Positions 18,185 to 27,702 of a stretch of DNA of 62,830 bases are shown one piece after another (within the stretch, counting starts at the first letter, position 1; each line of letters begins with the position of its first letter). Both the position numbers and the translations under genes were made by a program. This DNA comes from Paenibacillus massiliensis subsp. panacisoli DSM 21345 (lineage in GTDB: Bacteria > Bacillota > Bacilli > Paenibacillales > Paenibacillaceae), in contig NZ_AUFO01000033.1 in assembly GCF_000426545.1 (NCBI RefSeq), forward strand, positions 1 to 62,830, read 5' to 3'. Below the pieces are notes generated by a model that saw only the letters and a list, made by a program, of their open reading frames with translations, was not told where the DNA came from and searched no databases.

Positions 18185-19809
18185 TGCTGTCCCAGCCGAA
18201 TATGGCGATCAAGCAGGTAAAAATCAATCGGGTACATGGTTGCTCCTGCGACAGAGCTCTTGCTCACAATGTTGATTGGTGTATAGGTCACGAACAGATA
18301 AGGCGCATCATTCATAATCAATTGCTGTGCCTTGGCTGCAATCTCGTAGCGCTGTTCCGTCTCAAATTCCGAGGACAGGCTGTTGATTAATGTATCCAGC
18401 TCAGGATTACTGTAACCGCCGATATTCCACTCGGCCCCTGTCTTGAAGTAGAAGTCCAGAATATACTGTGGGTCACCAGTAATTCCCGTATTGATACTAG
18501 TCAGCGCCAGATCGAAGTTGCCACTCTTCTGTGCATCCGTCAAATCCTCATAAGAAGTCAGCTCCAGAGCAACACCAAGCTCCTTAAGCTGGGATTGCAT
18601 GGCCTCTGCCACAATGGAATCCGATTCATAGGAAGCATTCAGAATCAAGCGGAGGGCGAGCTTCTGCCCATTCTTCTCACGGATGCCGTCACCATCGCGG
18701 TCTTCATAGCCCGCTTGGCTCAGTAGCTTTTTGGACTGTTCGGGGTCATAGGTATAGCCTGTTATCTTGTCGTAGCCGAACGGAAGCGCCGAAGTGAACG
18801 GTCCCCTGGCTGCCTGCCCCCCTACCAGCGTGCTGGCATACATCTCTCGGTCAATGCCGTAGGAGATCGCTTGGCGAACGGCAAGATCACTCAGTGCCGG
18901 ATTATTGTAGTTGAACCAGACAAATTGAGTACGTAATCCTGGGATCTCATCAATCTTGTAACGGGAGCTATCCTGGAAGAGTGGCAGCTGACTGCGGCCT
19001 ACATTACTCGCTACATCAATCTCTCCGGATTGCAGAGCCATCGCTCTTGTATTGTCATCAGCGATGTACTTGAACGTAATGCTCCCTACCTCGGCTGCAC
19101 CGCCCCAATAGCCTTCATAGCGTTGCGTCTCGATCTTTTGCTCCGGTGTATAGGAAGTGACCATGTATGGACCCGTGGCTACAGGCTTGTTCGCAAAAGC
19201 AGCCATGTCCGCTGTCGTGTCCACAATGACAAATAAAGGCTCAGCAATATTGCCCAACAAAGAAGCATAGGGTTCACTGGTCCGAATCGTAAGATTCTGC
19301 CCTTCTGAGCTCATGGAAGCTATCGGGAGCGTGGCCTTGCCGCGCGGATTCAGCGAAAGGGAGCGTTCGAGCGAATGCTGCACCGCCTCGGCCGTCACGG
19401 GATTACCGTTGTGGAAGGTCACCCCTTCTCGAATATGAAACAGCCACGTCTTGTCATCCTGACGTTCCCAGCGGTCTGCCAGCTTGGGAACCATCTGCAT
19501 CTTCTCATCGAATTGTACGAGTGTCTCGCCAATAGCGGCACGCGTCAGCGTCCAGCCGTTCCATTCCTCGGCCGGATCAAGATTTGTTCCCAGCCAGAAC
19601 AAGGCCACATTCAAGTGACCACCTGCAGACCCTTCATTTCCAGTAACTACAGAGTCTGTTGTCGTTCCTGCTCCTTGTGAGCCCCCAGCCCCTCCACCGG
19701 AATTCCCTGTTGCTCCCCCTCCACAGGCAGACAGCAGTAGCAGCATCACCAGCCACACCGTCACATGTTTATATTGCAGCCTATTCCAAAATTCGTTCCA
19801 CCAATTCAC
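18181..19809 (-). CDS. Peptide/nickel-type ABC substrate-binding lipoprotein (SBP family 5)
   Basis: The 542-residue lipoprotein captures the ligand outside the cell. The lipobox is LLLLSAC, followed by a Gly/Ser linker. The family 5 fold is clear: HLNVALFWLGTNLDPAEEWNGW, WLFHIREGVTFHNGNPVTAEAV, VATGPYMVTSYTPEQK and LSDLAVRQAISYGIDR. The GTG at 19809 lies 5 bases after AGGAGGAG. The riboswitch points to a cobalt-, nickel- or corrinoid-related ligand rather than peptides; this is inferred from context. Confidence 0.88.
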   Translation of the reverse strand: MNWWNEFWNRLQYKHVTVWLVMLLLLSACGGGATGNSGGGAGGSQGAGTTTDSVVTGNEGSAGGHLNVALFWLGTNLDPAEEWNGWTLTRAAIGETLVQFDEKMQMVPKLADRWERQDDKTWLFHIREGVTFHNGNPVTAEAVQHSLERSLSLNPRGKATLPIASMSSEGQNLTIRTSEPYASLLGNIAEPLFVIVDTTADMAAFANKPVATGPYMVTSYTPEQKIETQRYEGYWGGAAEVGSITFKYIADDNTRAMALQSGEIDVASNVGRSQLPLFQDSSRYKIDEIPGLRTQFVWFNYNNPALSDLAVRQAISYGIDREMYASTLVGGQAARGPFTSALPFGYDKITGYTYDPEQSKKLLSQAGYEDRDGDGIREKNGQKLALRLILNASYESDSIVAEAMQSQLKELGVALELTSYEDLTDAQKSGNFDLALTSINTGITGDPQYILDFYFKTGAEWNIGGYSNPELDTLINSLSSEFETEQRYEIAAKAQQLIMNDAPYLFVTYTPINIVSKSSVAGATMYPIDFYLLDRHIRLGQQ

Positions 19810-19825
19810 GATATCTCCTCCTTGT

Positions 19826-20668
19826 TTAGCGTCTATGTCTGGGGTCGAGTACATCACGCAAGCTATCTCCCAGCAGATTAAAGATCATCACGGTGCAAAA
19901 AATGGCAAGCCCCGGATACATCAGCAGCCAAGCAGCTGTCTGCATATATCTTCGTCCCTCGCTTAGGAGCGCCCCCCATTCCGGCTCTGGCGGCTGTGCA
20001 CCGAGACCCAGGAAGGACAAGCCCGCGATGGACAGCAGCATACCACCGATATCCATCATCGCCATTACGACTAAAGGTGGCAGTACATTGGGCAGAATAT
20101 ATCTCAGCAGAATTCGGGCGGGACGTGCTCCACCGAGTGCAGCCGCCGTAACGTACTCCTTTTGCTTGTGCTGAAGTACCATACTTCGCACCATACGGGC
20201 ATACTTGGCCCACCACACGACAGCCAGTGCCACTACGGTATGAAGCAGACCTGGACCAAGCATTCCCGCAACGGCAATGGCGAAGATAATGCCCGGAAAG
20301 GCCATAAGCGTGTCCGCAAGTCGCATAAGCACCGTATCCAGCCATTTGCCTGCATAACCTGCCAGGATACCTACCGTCATCCCGATTGCAGCTACCACTG
20401 TAACTAACACAAAGGTCATAAGTAGTGAGGTCCTTGCCCCATACAGCACCCGAGACAACACACAGCGTCCGAGTTGATCCGTTCCAAAGGGGTATTGCTT
20501 GTCTGGCGGCTGCAGCACCCTCGTGAAATCCGTGGCATAGGGATCATGTGGTGCCAGTAAAGGCGCGAGGATGGCGAGTAGCAGCCATAGACCAGCCACG
20601 CCTAACCAGACAGAGAATAGTCGATGCTGCATCCATAGCCGTATTAGCAGTTGTGTCAACATGCTCAT
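19826..20668 (-). CDS. Nik/Opp-type ABC permease (NikC-like)
   Basis: This 280-residue inner-membrane subunit has the N-terminal motif APLLAPHDPYATDFTRVLQPP followed by FGTDQLGRCVLSRVLYGARTSL, the OppC/NikC hallmark. The EAA loop is AAALGGARPARILLRYILPN. About six transmembrane segments are evident. It starts directly after the stop of the other permease and pairs with it to form the channel. Confidence 0.9.
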   Translation of the reverse strand: MSMLTQLLIRLWMQHRLFSVWLGVAGLWLLLAILAPLLAPHDPYATDFTRVLQPPDKQYPFGTDQLGRCVLSRVLYGARTSLLMTFVLVTVVAAIGMTVGILAGYAGKWLDTVLMRLADTLMAFPGIIFAIAVAGMLGPGLLHTVVALAVVWWAKYARMVRSMVLQHKQKEYVTAAALGGARPARILLRYILPNVLPPLVVMAMMDIGGMLLSIAGLSFLGLGAQPPEPEWGALLSEGRRYMQTAAWLLMYPGLAIFCTVMIFNLLGDSLRDVLDPRHRR

Positions 20669-21607
20669 CTAGACATCCTCCCCAAGTCTGAGGCGCGGAT
20701 CTCTAACATGTGCCCAGATATCTACGAACAGATTAATCGCCACGTACATGACAGCCATCCAGACCACATAGCCTTGAATCAAGGGGTAATCGCGTGCAAT
20801 AATCGCTTCCAGTGCCAATTGCCCCACACCCGGCCATACAAATACACTCTCAATAATCGCAGCGCCGCCCAGTAAAGCGCCCGTGGACATCCCAAGCAGC
20901 GTCATGATCGGAAGCAACGCATTCGGCAGAACATACCGCAGCATGACTGTCCTCTCCTGTATCCCACGGGCTCTGGCCCCAGTTACATAATCCTGAGACA
21001 TCTCCTCCAGCAGCACTGTACGTATCTGTCTGCTATATTGCGCTATCAACGGTACGGCCAGCGTACAGGCCGGGAGGATCACACTGCGGACTCCTGTCCT
21101 GCCCACGACCGGGAGAATCTGCAGCTTGACTGCAAAGAGCAGCATGAGAAGTAATCCCAGCCAGAAGCTAGGCATCGACAGCCCTGCAAAAGAAAAGACC
21201 CGAATGAGATAGTCCTTCGCACGGTTAGGCTGCATCGCGGCTGTCATCCCAAGCGGAAATGAAATCAGCACCACCAGTAGTAGAGCAGCACCAGCCAGCT
21301 CTAACGTAGCAGGCATTCTGGACAGCAGAACGTCCGTCACTGGACGTCCATATGTATAGGACATGCCAAAATCACCAGTCAGCGCCCGCAGGACCCAGTA
21401 GCCATAGCGGGCAAGAAAAGGCTGATCCAGCCCCAGCTCTGTCCGCACCTGTGCGACTAGTTCCTCCGAAGGGGTGACTCCCGTAGACATCAGCATCAGC
21501 CTTGCAGGATCGCCCGGCGACAGATAAGTAAGCAGGAAGGTCAGGAAGGAAATCCCCAGCAGCACGCCGACCAGTTGGAGCAATCTTTGTACAATATATC
21601 GGCCCAC
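20669..21607 (-). CDS. Nik/Opp-type ABC permease (NikB-like), first gene of the operon
   Basis: The 312-residue permease begins GRYIVQRLLQLVGVLLGISF and has the classic YLSPGDPARLM motif and the EAA loop GARARGIQERTVMLRYVLPN. I choose the GTG at 21607, downstream of AGGAGAGG, which gives normal NikB length. The open frame continues upstream to 21847 through the terminator and is not credible there. A cobalamin aptamer and an intrinsic terminator precede it. Confidence 0.88.
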   Translation of the reverse strand: MGRYIVQRLLQLVGVLLGISFLTFLLTYLSPGDPARLMLMSTGVTPSEELVAQVRTELGLDQPFLARYGYWVLRALTGDFGMSYTYGRPVTDVLLSRMPATLELAGAALLLVVLISFPLGMTAAMQPNRAKDYLIRVFSFAGLSMPSFWLGLLLMLLFAVKLQILPVVGRTGVRSVILPACTLAVPLIAQYSRQIRTVLLEEMSQDYVTGARARGIQERTVMLRYVLPNALLPIMTLLGMSTGALLGGAAIIESVFVWPGVGQLALEAIIARDYPLIQGYVVWMAVMYVAINLFVDIWAHVRDPRLRLGEDV

Positions 21608-21739
21608 GCCTTTCGCCGTCCTCTCCTGATATGAATAAGCAGCTAAAATAAGCAGTTCTGCAGTTCTGTTGGTCTGAAATACTGTATTACGAAGTAGGAT
21701 GCATACTTTCATCCTCATGGAGCAGGCTACGCACATAGC

Positions 21740-21785
21740 AAAAAGAGCGACCTCTCCCGTGTAAAAAACGGAAAAAAGTCGCTCC
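21740..21785 (-). terminator. Expression-platform terminator of the cobalamin riboswitch
   Basis: On the minus strand GAGCGAC (21784-21778) pairs with GTCGCTC (21751-21745), with an inner CCGT/ACGG pairing, followed by five T. It lies between the aptamer and the first permease gene, as expected for transcriptional control. Confidence 0.75.
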
Positions 21786-21857
21786 AAATAGACAGATTTT
21801 CGGTGAAAATCGGACTCCTGTAACACCTTCCTATCTTCCGTAGGCATTGCTGTGTTG

Positions 21858-22014
21858 TTGAACGGGCAGGTCTCCTGGCTCCAGAATCATCGTCCATACA
21901 GCTACCTTCCCGGGGATCACCCAGTGGCATTTGCTGCGACTTCTCTGTTACAGTGGCGGGACCGCGCCGGTATTGCACCGGACTTCCCTTTTAAGCAACC
22001 ATCCTTGTAGATGG
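21858..22014 (-). promoter_or_regulatory. Cobalamin (adenosylcobalamin-type) riboswitch
   Basis: The minus strand reads through all the conserved aptamer blocks in order: GGTTGCTTAAAAGGGAAG, CCGGTGCAATACCGG, GCGGTCCCGCCACTGTAA, GCCACTGGG, GGGAAGG and GAGCCAGGAGACCTGCC (the B12 box). This switches off the downstream ABC operon when cobalamin is plentiful and implies that the transporter serves B12 synthesis or salvage, probably as a cobalt importer. Confidence 0.95.
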
Positions 22015-22049
22015 AGCACCCAGTTCCATGTATGCAATTAACTCCTCCT

Positions 22050-22078
22050 AGTATAACGGGCGTACTTGGAATGGGCAA
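22050..22078 (-). promoter_or_regulatory. Promoter of the cobalamin-regulated ABC operon
   Basis: TTGCCC (22073-22078) and TATACT (22050-22055) are spaced by 17 bases on the minus strand, about 35 bases upstream of the aptamer. Confidence 0.6.
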
Positions 22079-22205
22079 AGCTTTTCTACTTCTTCGTCTC
22101 GGGATCGTTTGCTTCTTCTTATTTGCTCCTTCCAAGATGAAGACAATGCCTAACTATGCTACACTAATAGCACGAGACAAGATCAGAAAGGGCGGAACCT
22201 GGAGT

Positions 22206-23105
22206 ATGACTTACGCATTCAGAATCGAGCCTGAGCATTATATAAGCTTTACCAACGAAGATGAGCTACTGGAGCAGTGCAGAGCCTGGGGGCTGGTATC
22301 GGATAAGGCCACCAAGTTGAAGACCTTCTATTATAAAGGGAATGGACTGAACATCACCTGCGAGCTGGTAGGATATACCGATCACGTAACCGCAGTCATT
22401 CAGTTCGACAATGGAGAGAAGCATACGATCCATCCCTCCTATCTGAAGGAGATGCAGGCCGCCAGCTTCGGTGTCAAGAACACCGCGCTAAAGGGCGAGC
22501 AAGCCATGGAGACCGATCCTGTGTCCAAAGCATCCGTTCAGGACAAGAGCGCTGGAGACGACGTAGAGAGCGAATCCGGATTAACCATAGACGATCAGCC
22601 AGCCGATGCAGAAGGTGATTACAGCGACGAATTGAGCGTTGAGCAGGACCAAGACGCTGGACAAGCAGCAGACAGTCACGAGTATACAGGCTTTAAGGGA
22701 GATCCTGACGGACTCGTCGAGGAATATATTGCACCTGAGAGCAAGGCGGCATCTACGGCCCCGGCTCAGCCTAAGGCCAAGGGCGGAAAGGCAAAAGCAC
22801 CCAAGCTGGAGCTGCCTGAGGGCAAGGTGAAAATGAGCGCTATCGTTAAAGAATTCACCACAGTTCCCAATCATTTCTCGGATAATGATGATGAGGTTAT
22901 CATTTATGAGCAGGTAAGCATTCTGGAGCCGGAGCTGCTTGAGGTGGGCGAGGCTTGGTCCAGCCATAGTGCTACGATGAAGAAGCACGAGCTGGCGGAG
23001 GGAGATGTGCTTACCTTTGAGGCCAAGATCATTAAGAAGAAGCTGGCCAAGTACCCTGTGCCTTACAAGATCAACAACCCTTCCAAGATTGCCAAGAGTG
23101 AGTAG
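22206..23105 (+). CDS. Hypothetical protein with acidic linker and conserved C-terminal domain
   Basis: The protein of about 299 residues is not recognised. The N-terminal domain (about residues 1-95) starts TYAFRIEPEHYISFTNEDEL and contains ITCELVGYTDHVTAVIQFDN, a beta-rich pattern. A long acidic, Gln/Ala/Asp-rich linker (about 100-205) is probably disordered. The C-terminal domain (about 210-299) includes SAIVKEFTTVPNHFSDNDD and DVLTFEAKIIKKK and might be a small beta barrel; that is a guess. The ATG at 22206 follows AGGGCGG; the upstream frame runs back into the riboswitch and is rejected. A strong terminator follows. Confidence 0.65.
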   Translation: MTYAFRIEPEHYISFTNEDELLEQCRAWGLVSDKATKLKTFYYKGNGLNITCELVGYTDHVTAVIQFDNGEKHTIHPSYLKEMQAASFGVKNTALKGEQAMETDPVSKASVQDKSAGDDVESESGLTIDDQPADAEGDYSDELSVEQDQDAGQAADSHEYTGFKGDPDGLVEEYIAPESKAASTAPAQPKAKGGKAKAPKLELPEGKVKMSAIVKEFTTVPNHFSDNDDEVIIYEQVSILEPELLEVGEAWSSHSATMKKHELAEGDVLTFEAKIIKKKLAKYPVPYKINNPSKIAKSE

Positions 23106-23156
23106 CCTGTTTCTCCAACCTTTCGGTGCGTAGGCCACTGAACAACAGTCATAGTA

Positions 23157-23207
23157 ACGAGCCCAAAGACGGACCCTCAGCATAAGCGATGGGCTCGTCT
23201 TTTTTTG
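23157..23207 (+). terminator. Rho-independent terminator
   Basis: ACGAGCCCA (23157-23165) pairs with TGGGCTCGT (23190-23198), followed by a long T-run. It closes the hypothetical gene. Confidence 0.85.
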
Positions 23208-23266
23208 GTGCTGTATTTTTCTTCGCAAAACAACATTTTGTAATAAAACATTCAATTTATAATAAA

Positions 23267-23282
23267 TGAAATAATTTTTACA
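23267..23282. promoter_or_regulatory. Candidate RpiR-regulator operator upstream of the importer operon
   Basis: TGAAATAATTTTTACA lies 85 bp upstream of the binding-protein gene. It is nearly identical to TGAAAATAATTTTACA at 28602-28617 in the rpiR promoter region, which suggests one regulator controls both ends of the cluster. A TATACT (-10-like) lies downstream near 23322. Confidence 0.5.
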
Positions 23283-23366
23283 TCAATTAACGTTGCGATA
23301 ATCCTCGTTTAATAAAAGCTTCCTATACTGAGGTCAACATCATAACTTAGGAGGCTTTAATATTTC

Positions 23367-24575
23367 ATGAAAAAGAATCTCCGCCTGACAGGCATAACCT
23401 GTACGCTCATTCTTTCGCTTGCTCTGACTGCATGTGGAGCATCTACCTCCCAGACGGCATCTCCTTCTGCTTCGCCATCCGGAGCAGATGCGCCAGCTGC
23501 AGCCAATAGCTGGCTGGAGCAAGCTGGATTGGATCTGACAGAGACCACTGAGAAGCTATATGAAAAAGCCAAGCTGGAAGGCAAGGTAACGGTCTATTCG
23601 CAATCCAGCCGCATTAAGGATGTCAAAGCAAGCTTCGAAGCGGAGTACCCTGGCATTGAGGTTGAGGCCTACGATATGTCCACCAACGAAATGATCGAAA
23701 AGCTGGTTCGTGAGCAGCAGGCAGGCCTGTATAACGCAGACGTCGTGTTTATCAAGGACGCTGGAGGCACGGTGTCGCAGGAGCTCGTAGCTGAAGGTGC
23801 ACTGCACGCCTACATGCCTGAAGACATTGTCAGCAAGCTGGCCCCTGGCTTCGAATCCTCCCCTGGATTGCCATTCTACTTCTCGACGCGAACTATTTTC
23901 TATAACACCGAGGTATATGATCAGGCGCCTGTCAACAACTGGTGGGATCTGACCGATGAGCGCTGGAGAGGTAAGGTTGTCGTTGATGATCCGATGCTCT
24001 CGGCGGATACGATGGATCTGCTCGTAACTATGGTTGCGAACAGCGACGACATGGCGGCGGCCTACAAGGAAAAATACGGCGAGGAAATTGTGCTGGACGG
24101 CACCGAAAATGCCGGGTACGAATTCATCAAGCGTCTGCTTGCGAATGATCCTGTATTCGTCAAATCCAGCGATGACGTAGTAACAGCAGTCGGTACGCCA
24201 GGCCAACAGGACCCTCCATTGGGCGTATCCACGTCAAGCAAATCACGCAACATCGTCGACAAAGGCTTCAAGATGCAGTTTATTTATGACACCGCTCCTA
24301 AAATGTCGGTAGCAGGCACGTCTTACCTGTACGTTGCTGATCAGGCAAGCCACACAAGCGCAGCCAAGCTGCTGATTCGCTGGATGGCCGGGGAAGCAGA
24401 CGGCAAGGCTGAGGGCTTCCGTCCTTATAACGTGCTCGGCTCATGGTCTACCCGGACGGACATTAACCTGACTGAGCAGCGTCCGACCAGTGAGCTTAAT
24501 CTGTGGGAATATGACGGTGAGTTCCTATATCAAAATACACAGAAGGTCATCGATTTCATACTGGCCAATCAATAG
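23367..24575 (+). CDS. Fe3+/AfuA-type ABC substrate-binding lipoprotein
   Basis: The 402-residue lipoprotein (lipobox ALTAC, Cys near residue 23) belongs to the ferric-type extracellular binding proteins: GKVTVYSQSSRIKDVKASFE, then FYFSTRTIFYNTEVYD and the NNWWDLTDERWRGKVVVDDP block. Members bind Fe3+, but AfuA-type members bind hexose phosphates. Neighbouring phosphatase genes and an RpiR-SIS regulator favour a phosphorylated sugar or phosphoester here (inference). AGGAGG precedes the ATG. It is the first gene of a three-gene transport operon. Confidence 0.85.
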   Translation: MKKNLRLTGITCTLILSLALTACGASTSQTASPSASPSGADAPAAANSWLEQAGLDLTETTEKLYEKAKLEGKVTVYSQSSRIKDVKASFEAEYPGIEVEAYDMSTNEMIEKLVREQQAGLYNADVVFIKDAGGTVSQELVAEGALHAYMPEDIVSKLAPGFESSPGLPFYFSTRTIFYNTEVYDQAPVNNWWDLTDERWRGKVVVDDPMLSADTMDLLVTMVANSDDMAAAYKEKYGEEIVLDGTENAGYEFIKRLLANDPVFVKSSDDVVTAVGTPGQQDPPLGVSTSSKSRNIVDKGFKMQFIYDTAPKMSVAGTSYLYVADQASHTSAAKLLIRWMAGEADGKAEGFRPYNVLGSWSTRTDINLTEQRPTSELNLWEYDGEFLYQNTQKVIDFILANQ

Positions 24576-24592
24576 CAGGGATGGTGTAAAAG

Positions 24593-26434
24593 GTGTCAGT
24601 ATCCAATAGAGGGGCTCAGTCCCCTCGTTCTTTTCTTCGCATGCAGCGCCTGTTTAATCGTGTAAAGAGTTATGTGACAAGCCCGTTGTATCTCATTACG
24701 GGCTTGTCGCTCGTCTTTCTCGCCTATACGGTGGTATTGCCCCTGTGGGAAATCGTGCTGCACAGCCTGCAGTGGACAGCTAACGATGCCCGCCGTGTCA
24801 GTGAAGCCGTTCCGGGAGCATTCACTCTGTACCATTGGATGCGGGTGCTCAGCAGCGATATCAGTCAGTCTCTGTTATACAAGCCGTTACTGAACTCGAT
24901 AAACATCAGCGTATGGGTATCCTTGCTGTCTATGGTAATTGGCGGCGTGCTCGCTTGGCTGACTACCAAGACCAATCTACCCTTCAAGAAGACGCTCGTA
25001 TTCCTGGCGATCATTCCGTATATGCTTCCATCCTGGATTACGTCCTTTGCCTGGATTTCAATCTTCAAGAATGATCGCATTGGCGGAAGCCAGGGAATCG
25101 TTCAAATGCTGCTAGGTGTCAGCCCACCTGACTGGGTTTCTTACGGTTTTTTGCCGATTGTCATCTGTCTAAGCCTTAATTATTTTTCGTTTTTCTTTTT
25201 GCTCATTTCGGTCACACTCTCGTCAATCAACAGCAGTCTGGAGGAAACGGCAAGTCTGCTTGGGGCCAGCCGCATGACGGTACTGCGCAAGATCACCTTT
25301 CCTCTGGTCATGCCAGCCATTCTGTCGGCCTTTATTCTGACCTTCTCCAAGGCGCTTGGTTCCTTCGGTGTTCCAGCATTTTTGGGACTGCCGATCAAAT
25401 ATTACACAATCTCCACGATGCTGCACGGGAGCATGCAGAACCGGATGGTTTCGGAATCATACATTCTGAGCCTGATTTTGCTGTTGGTGTGTGCGTCTAC
25501 CATTTATATGAATCAAAAAATGATCGGTCGCCGCAAAAGCTATGCCACTGTAGGCGGCAAGGATTCGCGCAAATTCCTGTTTGACTTGGGACGCTGGAGA
25601 ATACCGGTTGCCATGCTGGTAATGTGCTTTATGTTCATCATCGCCATATTGCCCATGCTGGTTCTGGTCTTGCAGTCCTTCATGCTGGCAGACGGTGATT
25701 TTAGCTGGAGCAACTTTACCCTCCACTTCTGGACAGGTGAATCGAACCCACGGATTGCATCGGGAGAGGTGGGCGTGCTGGTCAATGATGGTATCGTTCA
25801 GGCGCTACGTAATTCCCTGCACATTGCGCTCGTAGCAGCTGGCGTCGCAAGCGTAATCGGTCTGTTGTTCGGCTACATTATCGCCAAGCGACGCAATTCG
25901 CTATCCGCTAAGCTGATCGAGCAAGTATCGTTCCTGCCTTATCTGATCCCTGGTATTGCGCTATCAGCCATCTATCTGTCCATGTTCGCCCAGCCTACGT
26001 TACTGCTGCCCGCGCTGTACGGGACGATGACTCTCATCATCCTCATCTCGATCGTCAATGAATTGCCGTTCGCAACACGGTCGGGTGCCAGCACGATGTA
26101 CCAGATCGGCGGGGAACTGGAGGAAGCGGCCCAGATGCAGGGAGCCAGCTGGTTCAAGCGGTTCACCAAAATATTGCTGCCCTTGTGCCGCAAAGGATTA
26201 TTCGGCAGCTTCATGCTACTGTTCATCAGCGTGATGAAGGAGCTTGATCTCATTATTTTGCTGGTAACGCCGCAGACGGGTACGCTCACTACGCTGATCT
26301 ACAAATACGCTGAGCAAGGCTTTCAACAATATGCCAATGCCATCATGATCATTATTGTAATCATCATTTTAATTATGTACTTTTTGGCGAGCAAATTCGG
26401 CAAAGCGGACCTCACCAAAGGAATTGGAGGATAA
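24593..26434 (+). CDS. Fe3+/AfuB-type ABC permease, double-length
   Basis: This 613-residue fused permease has about twelve membrane segments and two EAA loops (EETASLLGASRMTVLRKITF near residue 220; EEAAQMQGASWFKRFTKILL near 510), so one chain forms the whole channel. The start is the GTG 17 bp after the previous stop. The second paralogous cluster encodes an equivalent protein at 34203-35981. Confidence 0.88.
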   Translation: MSVSNRGAQSPRSFLRMQRLFNRVKSYVTSPLYLITGLSLVFLAYTVVLPLWEIVLHSLQWTANDARRVSEAVPGAFTLYHWMRVLSSDISQSLLYKPLLNSINISVWVSLLSMVIGGVLAWLTTKTNLPFKKTLVFLAIIPYMLPSWITSFAWISIFKNDRIGGSQGIVQMLLGVSPPDWVSYGFLPIVICLSLNYFSFFFLLISVTLSSINSSLEETASLLGASRMTVLRKITFPLVMPAILSAFILTFSKALGSFGVPAFLGLPIKYYTISTMLHGSMQNRMVSESYILSLILLLVCASTIYMNQKMIGRRKSYATVGGKDSRKFLFDLGRWRIPVAMLVMCFMFIIAILPMLVLVLQSFMLADGDFSWSNFTLHFWTGESNPRIASGEVGVLVNDGIVQALRNSLHIALVAAGVASVIGLLFGYIIAKRRNSLSAKLIEQVSFLPYLIPGIALSAIYLSMFAQPTLLLPALYGTMTLIILISIVNELPFATRSGASTMYQIGGELEEAAQMQGASWFKRFTKILLPLCRKGLFGSFMLLFISVMKELDLIILLVTPQTGTLTTLIYKYAEQGFQQYANAIMIIIVIIILIMYFLASKFGKADLTKGIGG

Positions 26435-26436
26435 CG

Positions 26437-27702
26437 ATGAATTTGATTGAGCTAAAGCAAATTAATAAGCATTTTGCAGGCCAGCCCATCTTGAAGGATA
26501 TTGATCTTGTGGTGGAGGAAGGAGACTTCATGACCTTCCTCGGACCGTCGGGTTGCGGTAAAACAACGACCCTTCGCGTCATCGCCGGACTAGAGAATCC
26601 GGAGCGGGGAGTGGTTCGGATTGGCGGTGCCACGGTCGCGGATGGAGACAAGCTGGAGTTCGTCCCTCCCGCCAAGCGCGGGCTTAATCTTGTCTTTCAA
26701 AACTATGCGCTCTGGCCTCACATGACTGTCATGGATAATGTTGCATTTGGTCTCGTAATGAAGAAAATGCCCAAGGCGGAGATTCGCCAAAAGGTGGAGG
26801 CTACGCTCGAAAAGCTGCACATCCTCCCCTATAAGGATCGCTATCCATCTGAGCTATCAGGCGGACAGCAGCAGCGGGTGGCAATTGCCCGGGCCATCGT
26901 GACGGAGCCGCGCATTCTGCTGCTGGATGAGCCGCTGTCCAATCTGGACGCCAAGCTCAGAGTAGAAATGCGCTCAGAATTGAAGCGACTGCACCGCGAG
27001 CTGAATACTACCGTTATTTATGTCACGCATGATCAAGCGGAGGCACTCACATTGTCAACCAAAGTAGCCGTGTTCTTCGAAGGGAGATTGCTGCAGGTGG
27101 ATACGCCGCGCAACCTGTATCGTCGTCCGCAGCATCTGCGCATCGCCGATTTCATCGGCAATCCCAAGATCAATTTCTTATCCGCAAGGTATGCGAAGGC
27201 TACAGATGCTGAGGGCTACGCCTGTATCGAATCTCCGCTTGGACAACTGTGGCTGGATGGTCTAATCCCCGAAGGCTTAGGAGAGATTACATTGGCACTG
27301 CGGCCTGAGGATCTAGTCATTTCCCGTGAGCCGGTCAAGGATGCCACACCATTTCAGGTCTATTCTGTGCTGCCAGCAGGCTCGGAAACGCTCATTCAGC
27401 TACAAAGCGGGGATACGCAGTTGCTTGTCAAGGAGATTGGCGAGAGTGAATATCCGCTCGATTCCACGGTATGGGTGCATATTGATCGGCAGAAGGTGCT
27501 GGCCTATGACAATCAGAGCGGTGAGCTGCTATCACCGGAGCCTTCGGCAGGTGAATCCACACCTAAGCCCCTGTCCGATGTCACACCAAAGCATGGTACT
27601 CCTGCATATGCAGCAGCCCCCTCCCTGATCGAGCCGCCCCCTGCTTCAGGCTCTGCCCAGAACAAAGACGGGTTGACGAGCACCACAGCTATTTCGGAAT
27701 AA
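26437..27702 (+). CDS. Fe3+/AfuC-type ABC ATPase with unusual low-complexity tail
   Basis: The 421-residue ATPase has Walker A GPSGCGKTTTLR, signature LSGGQQQRVAIAR, Walker B ILLLDEPLSNLDAKLR and H-loop VTHDQAEAL, followed by a TOBE-type ligand domain. The last ~60 residues are a Pro/Ser/Ala-rich tail that is absent from the paralogue at 32863-33915. It starts 2 bp after the permease stop. Its 3' end overlaps the convergent regulator gene by 14 bp. Confidence 0.88.
   Translation: MNLIELKQINKHFAGQPILKDIDLVVEEGDFMTFLGPSGCGKTTTLRVIAGLENPERGVVRIGGATVADGDKLEFVPPAKRGLNLVFQNYALWPHMTVMDNVAFGLVMKKMPKAEIRQKVEATLEKLHILPYKDRYPSELSGGQQQRVAIARAIVTEPRILLLDEPLSNLDAKLRVEMRSELKRLHRELNTTVIYVTHDQAEALTLSTKVAVFFEGRLLQVDTPRNLYRRPQHLRIADFIGNPKINFLSARYAKATDAEGYACIESPLGQLWLDGLIPEGLGEITLALRPEDLVISREPVKDATPFQVYSVLPAGSETLIQLQSGDTQLLVKEIGESEYPLDSTVWVHIDRQKVLAYDNQSGELLSPEPSAGESTPKPLSDVTPKHGTPAYAAAPSLIEPPPASGSAQNKDGLTSTTAISE

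Noticed and set aside
22011..22205. N-terminal extension of the hypothetical gene at 22206
   Set aside because: The extension would overlap the promoter and start of the cobalamin riboswitch on the other strand, and it lacks a ribosome site.
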